A DNA stretch of 54,245 nt from an uncultured Alphaproteobacteria bacterium (GTDB lineage Bacteria; Pseudomonadota; Alphaproteobacteria; HIMB59): contig CACMWO010000003.1 of assembly GCA_902617465.1 (NCBI GenBank), positions 1 to 54,245 of the forward strand, given 5' to 3'. Each line of letters opens with the position of its first letter. Within the stretch, counting starts at the first letter, position 1. The notes under the pieces are model-generated. The model saw only the letters and a program-made list of their open reading frames with translations, did not search any database and was not told the DNA's origin. A program made the translations under genes and the position numbers. Of this stretch, positions 42,771-51,442 are shown one piece after another.

Positions 42771-44297
42771 ATGACACTAGATATAGAAGCAGTAGTTGAT
42801 CAAAAAAACTTAAAACCATCTTTGACAGTCATGGGAATTGGCGGTGCGGGTAATAATGCTGTAAACAACATGATCCAATCAAATTTAAATAATGTTGATT
42901 TTATTGTAGCTAATACTGATGCTCAAGCACTTGAAAATTCACTTTGTTACAATCGTATACAACTGGGCTTGGAAAAAACAAAAGGTTTAGGAGCAGGAGC
43001 TGACCCAATCATTGGAAAAGATGCAGCTGAAGAAAGTATTGATTTAATATCAGAAGAATTAAGAAACACTAATATGTTATTTTTAACAGCAGGTTTGGGT
43101 GGTGGCACAGGAACAGGAGCATTACCCGTTATTGCAAGTATTGCTAAAAAATTAGGTATTGTCACTGTTGCTATAGTCTCAACCCCTTTTAACTTTGAAG
43201 GTACAAAAAGAATGAATTTAGCATTACAAGGGCTTGAGGATGTAAAGAAAAATGTTGATACACTTTTAATCATCCCAAACCAAAATTTATTTAAGGTATC
43301 AAATGAACAAACATCTTTCGCAGAGGCTTTTCAAAAAGCTGATAATGTTCTTTTCGATGGAGTAAAAGGTTTGACCGATTTAATTACACAACCTGGTCTT
43401 ATTAACTTAGATTTTGCAGATGTGAGAACAGTAATTAAAGAAATGGGTTTTGCAATGATGGGTACTGCCGCTGCTGAGGGCGATAATAAAGCAGCTGAGG
43501 CATCCAATTTAGCTCTTACTAATCCTTTAATTGAAAATATTGACATGAATACAGCTAAAGGAGTTATAGTTAATATTTCTGGAGGAAGTGATATGACTTT
43601 ATTAGAGGTAGATCACGCAGCTAATATTATAAGGCAAAGTGTAAACCCTGAGGCAAATATAATATTTGGTTCTTTGATTGATGAGAATCTTCAAGGTAAA
43701 TTAAAAATTAGTATTTTTGCAACTGGCATAGAGGCATCAGGAAAAAAAATTCTTTATTACCCAGAGACTGAAAATAAATCAGGGTTTAGTTCCATCCAGA
43801 ATAAAATTGATGGAAGTTTTTCTTATGAAGGCTCAGAAATAAATTCATTTGAGGATATTTCAAGTGTAGTTGAAGATAAACCACATAATTCCGAAAATGA
43901 GGAATTTAATTTGACTAATGAGTCAGAAAGTAGGCCAGTTGAAACAAATGAATTAATTGAAAAAAGCACTGAGAACCTTGAAAATCATGAAAACCCTGAA
44001 GAAAAAAAGAAGACAGGTTTTTTTAATATGCTTTCAAACTTGATTACCTCTGATAAAAAAACAATTGAAAATACTGTTAAAAGTCCAGAAAAAAAACAAA
44101 AACTGAAAAAAACTAAGACAGATCCAAATCTTTTTTTATTCAGCGATGTTGTTGAGGAAGATATTGATAAAGCTAAAAAAAGCATAGATAGTGAAGAAAT
44201 TTCAGAAATATCAGATATTTCTGAATTTGGTGATGGAAATGAGACTATTGAGGACATTGATACTCCATCATATCTACGCAAAGGCTCTAACCAATAA
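42771..44297 (+). CDS. ftsZ: Cell division protein FtsZ
   Basis: Tubulin-like GTPase forming the division ring. 508 residues. Nucleotide motifs VMGIGGAGNNAVNNMI (20-35) and tubulin signature GGGTGTGALP (110-119 region); NVDTLLIIPNQNLFKV; TQPGLINLDFADVRTV. The globular core ends near 325; then a long acidic, low-complexity linker (to about 490) and the C-terminal peptide DIDTPSYLRK, which would bind FtsA. The linker of about 160 residues is long, as in other alphaproteobacteria. A GGGG Shine-Dalgarno-like run (42761-42764) precedes the ATG. Confidence 0.98.
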   Translation: MTLDIEAVVDQKNLKPSLTVMGIGGAGNNAVNNMIQSNLNNVDFIVANTDAQALENSLCYNRIQLGLEKTKGLGAGADPIIGKDAAEESIDLISEELRNTNMLFLTAGLGGGTGTGALPVIASIAKKLGIVTVAIVSTPFNFEGTKRMNLALQGLEDVKKNVDTLLIIPNQNLFKVSNEQTSFAEAFQKADNVLFDGVKGLTDLITQPGLINLDFADVRTVIKEMGFAMMGTAAAEGDNKAAEASNLALTNPLIENIDMNTAKGVIVNISGGSDMTLLEVDHAANIIRQSVNPEANIIFGSLIDENLQGKLKISIFATGIEASGKKILYYPETENKSGFSSIQNKIDGSFSYEGSEINSFEDISSVVEDKPHNSENEEFNLTNESESRPVETNELIEKSTENLENHENPEEKKKTGFFNMLSNLITSDKKTIENTVKSPEKKQKLKKTKTDPNLFLFSDVVEEDIDKAKKSIDSEEISEISDISEFGDGNETIEDIDTPSYLRKGSNQ

Positions 44298-44365
44298 TTT
44301 CAATTAATACAAAGTTTTACAAAAATAAAGTAATACTTTTTGTTTATTTTCATAATATTTTATAG

Positions 44366-45223
44366 ATGAAGAGCTACACTTTAAAAGAACCCATTAATAT
44401 AGACGGCATTGGATTACATACTGGCATTAAAACTAAAATTACACTTAATCCAGCTCCACAATACTCCGGTATATTTTTTAAAAGGACTGATAAGTCTGTT
44501 ATCATACCAGCAAAATGGGACTATGTTATATCAACAAAATTTTCAACCAATATTGCTTCAAATGGGGTTGAAGTTAAAACAGTTGAACACTTATTAAGTG
44601 CTCTCGCAGGTTTACATATTAATAATTGTGAAATTTTAATTGACAATATTGAGGTACCTATTCTTGATGGTAGTTCAAATATTTTTGTTGAGAGTATTTT
44701 GAAAAAAGGAATAAAAGAGCAAGACTCTGAACAAAAGATCTTAGAAATAATAAAGCCTGTAAAATTTTCATGCGATTACGGATATGCTGAGTTAACACCT
44801 AACCCTTCAGAGGCTGAGGGATTAAATATAAATTTAGAGTCTCGTTTTGATGGTAAGTATGAAGATCAAGATATTAAAATTACAAACTTAAATGGTAACT
44901 ATATCGAGTATATATCTAGGGCAAGAACATTTGGTTTTTATCAAGAAATTGAATACCTAAAGTCACAAAATTTAATTAAAGGTGGTTCATTAGATAATGC
45001 TATTGTCATCAAAGATAAAAAACCACTTAATAAAGATGGATTAAGATATGATAACGAATTAATGCGCCATAAAGTTTTGGATGTGGTTGGTGACCTTTAT
45101 TTATCTGGTTATCCCATTATTGGAACTTATAAAGGTTTTAAAACTGGACACTTTATTACAAATAACTTGCTTAAAGAATTATTTAAATCAAAAGAAAATT
45201 TTAAGATACATAAGATTAACTAA
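44366..45223 (+). CDS. lpxC: UDP-3-O-acyl-N-acetylglucosamine deacetylase
   Basis: Zinc amidase, first committed step of lipid A synthesis. 285 residues. GIGLHTGIKTKITLNPA, TVEHLLSALAGLHINNCEI (zinc His in VEHLLSA), EVPILDGSSNIFVESI, RARTFGFYQEIEYL, GGSLDNAIVI and DNELMRHKVLDVVGDLYLSG (zinc His and Asp) are all intact. The presence of LpxC indicates lipid A-type LPS. 68 bp after ftsZ, so it may have its own promoter. Its end overlaps the convergent fumC by 4 bp. Confidence 0.97.
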   Translation: MKSYTLKEPINIDGIGLHTGIKTKITLNPAPQYSGIFFKRTDKSVIIPAKWDYVISTKFSTNIASNGVEVKTVEHLLSALAGLHINNCEILIDNIEVPILDGSSNIFVESILKKGIKEQDSEQKILEIIKPVKFSCDYGYAELTPNPSEAEGLNINLESRFDGKYEDQDIKITNLNGNYIEYISRARTFGFYQEIEYLKSQNLIKGGSLDNAIVIKDKKPLNKDGLRYDNELMRHKVLDVVGDLYLSGYPIIGTYKGFKTGHFITNNLLKELFKSKENFKIHKIN

Positions 45224-46608
45224 ACCATTTTTTTTGGATCAGTATATTTATTAAATTCATCCTCAGATAAATTAGTTAGTTCCATACAGGACTCTTTTAA
45301 TGTAATGTTTCTATTATATGCATTTAGCGCCACTTTAGAGGCGAGATCATAACCAATAACTTTGGTTAAAGGTGTTACAAGCATTAAAGAGCGGTTTAAA
45401 AGTTCATTTACTCTTTTTTTGTTAACTTTTAATCCTTTCAGGCAGTTTTTATTAAATGAAGCCATAGCCTCGCTAATTAAACTAATAGCATCAAGAGTAT
45501 TATGTATGATTAATGGATTATAAACATTCAATTGGAAATGGCCTTGTGTACAAGCGAAGGCTATAGAATTTCTTAAACCAATCACATGTGTACACACCAT
45601 CGATAGAGCCTCACATTGTGTAGGATTTATTTTTCCTGGCATGATTGATGAGCCAGGTTCATTAGCTGGAAGAATTAACTCAGAAATTCCACTTCTTGGC
45701 CCAGAAGCCAAAACCCTAATATCATTTGCCATTTTAAATAGAGCACTAGTTAAAATTTCGACACCTGACATAACTTCAATAAATACATCATGGGAAGCAA
45801 GCGACTCATACTTATTTGGAGCAGATTTAAACGGAAGACCTGTCTCCTTTTTTAAGTATTTTATAAATATTTTAGAAAAATTTTTTGGCGCATTTACTCC
45901 AGATCCAACTGCGGTTCCTCCTTGAGCTAGTTCGTATAGCTTATCTAAACTTTTATTAATAACGTTTTCTGCATAAGATATTTGATCATAAAATGCTAAA
46001 AATTCATTTGAAATTTTTATTGGTGTTGCATCCTGAGTGTGAGTCCTTCCAATTTTAATTAATCCTTTAAACTCAGAAATTTTCTTTTTTAATGATTTTT
46101 TAAAAAAAGCTATTTCAGGGAGTAATTTTCTTTTTATCGATAGTACAGTAGCTATATGCATAGCAGTAGGAATACTATCATTTGACGATTGAGATCTATT
46201 AATATGATCATTAGGATGAAGTGGGGTATTTGTCGGGAGTTTTCTACCTAACAACTGATTACTTTTATTTGCAATGACTTCATTTAGATTCATATTGACT
46301 TGAGTCCCTGATCCTGTTTGCCATACAACAAGAGGAAAGTGATCATTTAATTTTCCAGATATAATTAAATCACAAACTTCACCAATAATTTTTGAATGAT
46401 TTTTCGTTAATAATTTTAAATCTGCATTTGCAAGAGCACATGATTTTTTTTGTAAGGCAAGAGCCTCTATGAAAATATTTTGAAAATGAAATTTCCCAAT
46501 ACCTATTTGAAAGTTTTCTATTGATCTTTGAGTTTGTGCCCCCCAAAGTTTTGTGCTTTCAACTTTAATTTCACCTAAGCTATCTTTTTCAATACGAAAT
46601 TTGACCAT
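45220..46608 (-). CDS. fumC: Fumarate hydratase class II
   Basis: Reversible hydration of fumarate to malate in the TCA cycle; iron-free, oxygen-stable form. 462 residues. LWGAQTQRSIENF at the N-terminus, the central SGTQVNMNLNEVIANK, IGRTHTQDATPIKISNEF, the family signature GSSIMPGKINPTQCEALS and MLVTPLTKVIGYD. Aspartase is the nearest alternative, but TGSGTQVNMN and overall pattern favour fumarase. Divergent from gpmA with a 28-bp gap. Confidence 0.95.
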   Translation of the reverse strand: MVKFRIEKDSLGEIKVESTKLWGAQTQRSIENFQIGIGKFHFQNIFIEALALQKKSCALANADLKLLTKNHSKIIGEVCDLIISGKLNDHFPLVVWQTGSGTQVNMNLNEVIANKSNQLLGRKLPTNTPLHPNDHINRSQSSNDSIPTAMHIATVLSIKRKLLPEIAFFKKSLKKKISEFKGLIKIGRTHTQDATPIKISNEFLAFYDQISYAENVINKSLDKLYELAQGGTAVGSGVNAPKNFSKIFIKYLKKETGLPFKSAPNKYESLASHDVFIEVMSGVEILTSALFKMANDIRVLASGPRSGISELILPANEPGSSIMPGKINPTQCEALSMVCTHVIGLRNSIAFACTQGHFQLNVYNPLIIHNTLDAISLISEAMASFNKNCLKGLKVNKKRVNELLNRSLMLVTPLTKVIGYDLASKVALNAYNRNITLKESCMELTNLSEDEFNKYTDPKKMV

Positions 46609-46636
46609 GAGTAATTAATAATATATATCAAATTCA

Positions 46637-47260
46637 ATGAAAAATATTTTATTAATTCGCCATGGTCAAAGCGAGTGGAATAAATTAAATCTTTTTACTG
46701 GCTTTAAAAATATTGAATTATCTGAACAAGGCATTGAGGAGGCGAATAAAGCGGGGCAAAACTTCAAAAATTTAGATATTAAATTCAATATTGTATTTAC
46801 AAGCGAATTAAAAAGAGCACAAGAAACCGCTAAAATAATTCTTCAAAACCTTGATCAGTGGGATTTTTTAAATAATGAAAGAAAAATAATTTCAAATGTT
46901 AATTTAAATGAGAGAGATTATGGCGATCTCACGGGTTTAAACAAAAAAGAAACTGCCGAAAAATTTGGAGAAGAACAAGTTCATAAATGGAGAAGGGGTT
47001 ATTCTGACCAACCACCTAACGGAGAAAGTCTTGAGGATGTGGTAAGAAGAGTAACAAAATATTTTGAAGAAGTAATTAAACCTGCTATTCAAAGCGATGA
47101 AAATGATAATATTTTAATCGCAGCACATGGGAACTCTCTAAGAGCGCTTTTAATTGTAATGAATATTTATGAACCAAGTAATATTAATTCTGTTGAACTC
47201 TCAACTGGTGTTCCAATACATGTTATCCTAAAAGATAATAAGTTTAGTATCAAAGATTAA
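46637..47260 (+). CDS. gpmA: 2,3-bisphosphoglycerate-dependent phosphoglycerate mutase
   Basis: Interconverts 3- and 2-phosphoglycerate. 207 residues, the short dPGM form. LLIRHGQSEWNKLNLFTGF with the phosphohistidine, TSELKRAQETAKIIL, LNERDYGDLTGLNKKETAEK, RGYSDQPPNGESLEDVVRR and LIAAHGNSLRAL (second His) are visible. A general histidine phosphatase is less likely given the complete dPGM pattern. The other lower-glycolysis enzymes are elsewhere except gap. Confidence 0.94.
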   Translation: MKNILLIRHGQSEWNKLNLFTGFKNIELSEQGIEEANKAGQNFKNLDIKFNIVFTSELKRAQETAKIILQNLDQWDFLNNERKIISNVNLNERDYGDLTGLNKKETAEKFGEEQVHKWRRGYSDQPPNGESLEDVVRRVTKYFEEVIKPAIQSDENDNILIAAHGNSLRALLIVMNIYEPSNINSVELSTGVPIHVILKDNKFSIKD

Positions 47261-47264
47261 TTAA

Positions 47265-47864
47265 TTGATAGATATAGCTTTAATTATAGCAATCGTATCA
47301 TATTACACTGTAATGTTTATTACACCTGGGCCCAACAATGCTATGTTAACGATTTCAGGCTTAAAATTTGGTTTTAAAAGGTCTTTACCACATATAACTG
47401 GTATTTCTTTAGGCCATGCACTTCAAGTTTCATTAATTTGTACAGGTTTAGGTTTAATTTTGATCAATAAACCAGAATTTCAAATGATACTAAAATGGCT
47501 TTGTTTTTTTTATCTCATTTATTTAGCTTATCAAATGATTGGGTCTTTAAAGGATTACAAGAAAGATACGGGTAGACCCTTAAATATATACGAAGCTGCT
47601 CTTTTTCAATGGATAAACCCTAAAGCATGGACGATTGCTGTTACAGTCGCATCTGGTTTTATGCCCCTAGAGGAGAAGCTTTGGATAGCTGTTGTTTTCA
47701 CAGGGTTGATGTCATCATTGGTAAGCTTTCCATGTATAAGTTTATGGGCACTATTTGGAAGTTTGATTAAAAATTTAGTATCCAACCCCAAATTAAAAAG
47801 AAGTTTTGAATATTTCTTTGCATTATTATTAGTATCTACGGGAATTTACTTAATATTAAACTAA
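47265..47864 (+). CDS. LysE/RhtB-family amino acid exporter
   Basis: 199 residues with about six membrane segments. The family signature MFITPGPNNAMLTISGLKFG is at the N-terminus, then HALQVSLICTGLGLILIN and a mid-protein FQWINPKAWTIAVTVASGF. Inner-membrane efflux of amino acids or related small molecules; substrate not deducible. TTG start 4 bp after gpmA, so probably cotranscribed. Its 3' end overlaps a convergent gene by 9 bp. Confidence 0.88.
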   Translation: MIDIALIIAIVSYYTVMFITPGPNNAMLTISGLKFGFKRSLPHITGISLGHALQVSLICTGLGLILINKPEFQMILKWLCFFYLIYLAYQMIGSLKDYKKDTGRPLNIYEAALFQWINPKAWTIAVTVASGFMPLEEKLWIAVVFTGLMSSLVSFPCISLWALFGSLIKNLVSNPKLKRSFEYFFALLLVSTGIYLILN

Positions 47865-48407
47865 TTTTTCAAGCAAATTTAAATAACGAAAATTAATATA
47901 TCCTTTTTTAGATATATAAAATTTTTCAATACTATCTCTTTTTAAGGAATTACAAAATACTGGTAATTTTGCTTTTAATTTTTTACTTATGTAAAAAGTT
48001 GATTTTAGTAAATCTTCTTTATTAGCAGATTTTAAAATTTTGACTGAGTTTGTACCGCTAAATAAATTATAAAATAATAGAGAACAATTATTTTTCAAAA
48101 TTTTATTTAATATAGCTCTATTTTGCTCAACATACTCTACAGCATCGAATAAGACTAAGTAATTTTGATTTGACTTTATTTGACTTAGTTTCAAACCTTG
48201 CATTGATAAGAATAAATCTATTTTTTGATTAGTATAATATTTACACCCGACTGAAATATATTCTTTCTTTTCAATTATTCTGTCAGTAAATTTTTCAATA
48301 TAAAAGTTAAATTTAGTTAATGTGTTTTTTAGTTCGATAATATCATCTGGTATTAGGGGCATTCTTGTTTCTTTTTTGACCATATCTGAGAGCATACAAA
48401 TATTCAT
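47856..48407 (-). CDS. Lone AlaDH/saccharopine-dehydrogenase-type N-terminal domain
   Basis: 183 residues; no firm family. The start VKKETRMPLIPDDIIELKN, followed by FNFYIEKFTDRIIEKKEYIS and CKYYTNQKIDLFLSMQGLK, has the shape of the AlaDH/PNT or lysine-forming saccharopine dehydrogenase N-terminal domain (E-x-R-x-x-L-x-P, V-E-x-S, D-x-x-Y, Ga...aD.il). The NAD-binding Rossmann domain that should follow is missing; the protein ends after RYLNLLEKLV. It is an intact frame, not obviously decayed, flanked by the LysE exporter (9-bp convergent overlap) and aguA (divergent). It could be a degenerate enzyme remnant or a ligand-binding stand-alone domain. The start could instead be the Met at residue 9. 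Confidence 0.55.
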   Translation of the reverse strand: MNICMLSDMVKKETRMPLIPDDIIELKNTLTKFNFYIEKFTDRIIEKKEYISVGCKYYTNQKIDLFLSMQGLKLSQIKSNQNYLVLFDAVEYVEQNRAILNKILKNNCSLLFYNLFSGTNSVKILKSANKEDLLKSTFYISKKLKAKLPVFCNSLKRDSIEKFYISKKGYINFRYLNLLEKLV

Positions 48408-48436
48408 AATTAAAAAAAAATATATACTATAATCTT

Positions 48437-49426
48437 ATGAAGTTAATTCCAGAATGGGAAGCACATGATAAATGTCTAATGGCTTGGCCATGTAATACAA
48501 ATCTTTACAACGAAATAATTAAAGATGCCAGATTAGAAATGGCGCATTTAGCTAATTGTATTTCGGATGAAGAGACAGTTTATATGTATTGTAACAAAGA
48601 GGATTACAATGAGTGTAAAAATTATATTAATAATCAAAAAATAAATATTATTCAATTAGAACTAGATGACTCATGGATGAGGGATATTGCCCCAATCTTT
48701 ATAAAAGAGGACAATGAACTTAAATGTATTAACTTTAATTTTAATGGTTATGGAAAATACCCAAATTATTTTAATGATAATAAAGTAGGTGAGTATATCT
48801 CAAATCAATTTTCTATTACCTCATATCTAAACGATCTTACCTTAGAAGGGGGTGCTATTACTTACGATGAATACGGAAACTTATTTACCACTGAAAGTGT
48901 GCTGCTTAACCCAAATAGAAATAATCCTGAAAAAGCAAAAATAGAGCAAACACTGACTAGTTTATTTGACTTAAATTCAATAATTTGGATCCCCGAAGGT
49001 TTAAAAGATGACGATACTGATGGGCACATAGACAATATTTTATGTCCTATTGGAAATAGAAAATATTTAATAGCAAAAAGTTATGATTTAGATGATTTGA
49101 ATTCAAATAATTTAACTAAGATTAAATCAATTATTCTAAGTAAACTTTCTAGCATTGAAAGTAATATAGAATTAATTGATATACCACTACCTTCAAAAAT
49201 AATTGTCAATGATAAAAAGCTTATTGCCTCGTATATAAATTTTTATTTTTCAAAGCATAAAATCTTTGTTCCGAAATTTAATGTTAAAGAAGATGAAATG
49301 GTTTATGATATTTTTAAAGATATTTTTAAAGATAAAAAAATTGAGATGATTGAAACTTCACATATAAATTATGGTGGAGGTAATATACATTGTGTTACTA
49401 TGAATGTGCCAAAAAATGTCAGTTAA
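48437..49426 (+). CDS. aguA: Agmatine deiminase family protein
   Basis: Hydrolyses agmatine to N-carbamoylputrescine and ammonia. 329 residues, guanidino-group-modifying (PAD-like) fold. IPEWEAHDKCLMAWP at the N-terminus, DDSWMRDIAPIFI, LEGGAITYDEYG, DDDTDGHIDNILC (catalytic His/Asp) and YGGGNIHCVTMNVP with the nucleophilic Cys near the C-terminus. aguB starts inside its 3' end. No Shine-Dalgarno is visible; a TATACT/TATAAT element ends only a few bases before the ATG. Confidence 0.95.
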   Translation: MKLIPEWEAHDKCLMAWPCNTNLYNEIIKDARLEMAHLANCISDEETVYMYCNKEDYNECKNYINNQKINIIQLELDDSWMRDIAPIFIKEDNELKCINFNFNGYGKYPNYFNDNKVGEYISNQFSITSYLNDLTLEGGAITYDEYGNLFTTESVLLNPNRNNPEKAKIEQTLTSLFDLNSIIWIPEGLKDDDTDGHIDNILCPIGNRKYLIAKSYDLDDLNSNNLTKIKSIILSKLSSIESNIELIDIPLPSKIIVNDKKLIASYINFYFSKHKIFVPKFNVKEDEMVYDIFKDIFKDKKIEMIETSHINYGGGNIHCVTMNVPKNVS

Positions 49427-50273
49427 GGTTGCTGCCTCACAATTTAAGTCCATAAAAGAAAAAAAAGATTTAAATATAAATAAGGCTATACATATTGCTC
49501 AACAAGCATCTAAAGAAAATGTAAATATCTTCCTCCTACAGGAGTTATTTCAAACTGAGTACTTTTGCTCAACTCAGGATAAAAAGTTTTTTAATTATGC
49601 AATTGAATTTCCTAATGACAAACTATTTGAAATTTTTTCTAATTTTTGTAAGAAAAATAATATGGTAATGCCAATCAGTTTTTTTGAAAAAAAAGAAAAT
49701 AATTTTTTTAATTCTCTAGTTGTTATTAATGCTGATGGTAAACTAAGTGATTTATATAGAAAATCCCATATTCCCGAGGGTCCTGGTTATAACGAAAAGT
49801 TTTACTTTAAACCCGGAGATACTGGCTTCAAAGTATTTAAAACAAAATTTGGAAATCTTGGTTGTGGTATATGCTGGGATCAATGGTTTCCTGAATGTGC
49901 GAGATCTATGACACTTTCTGGTGCAGATATTTTATTATATCCCACAGCAATTGGTTCTGAGCCTCAAGACCCTTTATTAGACTCAAAAGATCACTGGCAA
50001 AACGTAATGAAAGGTCATGCAGCTGCAAATCAAATTCCAGTCATTGCTTCTAATAGAATTGGCACAGAAAATGAAGGTTCAATATCTGTTACATTTTATG
50101 GAAGCTCCTTTATCACTAATCATTTGGGTAATATTGAAATTGAAATGGACAAAAAAGATGAGGGCTTTGTATCCAAGAATTTCGACTTTTCAGAAATAAC
50201 AAAATACCGCCAATCTTGGGGAAATTTTAGAGATCGTAGACCAGATCTATATAAAAAAATTTGTGATTTTTAA
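49416..50273 (+). CDS. aguB: N-carbamoylputrescine amidase
   Basis: Nitrilase-superfamily amidase converting N-carbamoylputrescine to putrescine, CO2 and NH3. The frame is open from 49404; the ATG at 49416 gives MSVKVAASQF, the usual N-terminus, and 285 residues. Catalytic triad: E43 in LLQELFQTEYF, K116 in DLYRKSHIPEGPGY, C153 in GCGICWDQWFPECARSM. The C-terminus NFRDRRPDLYKKI is typical of AguB. Overlap with aguA shows coupling. Gives the cell putrescine from agmatine next to a polyamine importer. Confidence 0.95.
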   Translation: MSVKVAASQFKSIKEKKDLNINKAIHIAQQASKENVNIFLLQELFQTEYFCSTQDKKFFNYAIEFPNDKLFEIFSNFCKKNNMVMPISFFEKKENNFFNSLVVINADGKLSDLYRKSHIPEGPGYNEKFYFKPGDTGFKVFKTKFGNLGCGICWDQWFPECARSMTLSGADILLYPTAIGSEPQDPLLDSKDHWQNVMKGHAAANQIPVIASNRIGTENEGSISVTFYGSSFITNHLGNIEIEMDKKDEGFVSKNFDFSEITKYRQSWGNFRDRRPDLYKKICDF

Positions 50274-50310
50274 AAAAAATTATCATATTATTCAAATGCT
50301 ACTTATTTAA

Positions 50311-50320
50311 GAGGAGAGGT
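50311..50320 (+). promoter_or_regulatory. Strong ribosome binding site of the polyamine-binding protein gene
   Basis: GAGGAGAGGT lies 3 bases before the ATG-proximal spacer of the gene starting at 50324. It is the clearest Shine-Dalgarno in the window, where most genes have weak or no such site. It fits the high expression expected for a periplasmic binding protein. Confidence 0.65.
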
Positions 50321-50323
50321 AAT

Positions 50324-51391
50324 ATGAACAAATTTTTAACAGCCCTTCTAGTGCTAATACTTCCTATGAGTTTGAGCGCTAAAGAAGAGTTATTTATATA
50401 CAATTGGTCCGATTACATAGCTGAAGATACAATTGCAAATTTTGAGGAAGAAACTGGTATTGATGTAACATACGATGTATTTGACTCAAACGAAGTACTA
50501 GAGGCTAAGCTTTTAGCTGGAGGAAGTGGTTATGACTTAGTTGTTCCATCAGGCTCCTTTATGGAAAACCAAATTAAAGCTGGAGTTTTTCAAAAACTTG
50601 ATAAAAGTATGATTCCAAACCTAAAAAATTTAGATCCGAGTGTTTTAGAAAAAACTGATGCTCATGATCCAGGTGGCGAATACTCTGTTAATTACATGTA
50701 TGGCACTACTGGAATTGGTTACAATGTTGCTGCCGTCGAGGAAAGAGGTGGAGATGTTGAGTCATGGGACATAATATTCGATGTAGATCAAATTTCTAAA
50801 TACGAAGATTGTGGTGTGGCTTTCTTAGATGCGCCAAGTGAAATTGTTGAGATTGCATTAAATTACCTTGGCCATGATCCAAATACAGAAAACACTAAAG
50901 CTAATCAAGAGGCACTAGAATTATTAAATAATATTAGACCTTACATAAAGTATTTTGACTCTTCCCAGTACATTGATGATTTAGCAAATGGTGAGATTTG
51001 CTTAGCAATAGGTTGGTCAGGTGATGTATTTATAGCAGCATACGAGGAAATCGAAGAGGTCTGGTATTCAATTCCAAATGAAGGAACAGTAATTTGGTTT
51101 GATATGATGGGAATTCCAGCAGATGCAAAAAACGTAGAAAATGCTCATAAATTTATAGATTATATTTTGAGACCAGAAGTTGTTGCAGAGATTACTAACT
51201 ATGTGTGGTACTCAAATCCTAATCTAGTAGCTAACACAACTGAAGGTTTGATAGATCCTGATATTCTTTCAGACCCAGCTATTTATCCAACTGAAGAGAC
51301 ATTAACTAAACTTTTTGCAGATACCGCTGACTCACCTCAAAAGTCTAGGATATCTTCGAGAGTATTTAATAGTTTTAAAGCTTCTCAATAA
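50324..51391 (+). CDS. potF: Spermidine/putrescine ABC transporter, periplasmic substrate-binding protein
   Basis: 355 residues: signal peptide MNKFLTALLVLILPMSLSA, then ELFIYNWSDYIAEDTIANFE, the PotD/PotF hallmark. Further: GIDVTYDVFDSNEVLEAKLL, SGYDLVVPSGSFMENQI, NYMYGTTGIGYNVAAV and ICLAIGWSGDVFIAAYEE. Length and pattern are closer to PotF (putrescine) than PotD, and aguAB next door make putrescine, but the specificity is inferred. Preceded by a strong ribosome binding site and followed by a perfect hairpin, so it should be made in excess over the membrane components. Confidence 0.92.
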   Translation: MNKFLTALLVLILPMSLSAKEELFIYNWSDYIAEDTIANFEEETGIDVTYDVFDSNEVLEAKLLAGGSGYDLVVPSGSFMENQIKAGVFQKLDKSMIPNLKNLDPSVLEKTDAHDPGGEYSVNYMYGTTGIGYNVAAVEERGGDVESWDIIFDVDQISKYEDCGVAFLDAPSEIVEIALNYLGHDPNTENTKANQEALELLNNIRPYIKYFDSSQYIDDLANGEICLAIGWSGDVFIAAYEEIEEVWYSIPNEGTVIWFDMMGIPADAKNVENAHKFIDYILRPEVVAEITNYVWYSNPNLVANTTEGLIDPDILSDPAIYPTEETLTKLFADTADSPQKSRISSRVFNSFKASQ

Positions 51392-51397
51392 TTTAAC

Positions 51398-51429
51398 AAA
51401 AGCGCAACTTTTACTTTAGTTGCGCTTTT
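51398..51429 (+). terminator. Perfect 12-bp hairpin between binding-protein and ATPase genes
   Basis: AAAAGCGCAACT (51398-51409) pairs perfectly with AGTTGCGCTTTT (51418-51429) over an 8-base loop, the 3' arm ending in TTTTC then a T-rich stretch. This is the best intrinsic terminator-like structure in the window. Partial termination here would give more binding protein than ATPase and permeases, common in ABC operons. The next ATG is 14 bases downstream. Confidence 0.75.
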
Positions 51430-51442
51430 CACAATCTTTTTT

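Noticed and set aside
42947..44281. Open frames antisense to ftsZ
   Set aside because: Arise from codon bias in a conserved gene; the translation over the linker is only Ser/Phe-rich low complexity.
44298..44365. Imperfect palindrome in the ftsZ-lpxC gap
   Set aside because: Self-complementarity around AAAGTAATACTTT leaves no loop and is expected by chance in such AT-rich DNA.
45641..45925. Open frame antisense to fumC
   Set aside because: Mirror of conserved fumarase sequence, no independent support.
49305..49335. Direct repeat GATATTTTTAAA in aguA
   Set aside because: Two short copies that simply encode the repeated DIFKDIFKD helix; no sign of a functional repeat.
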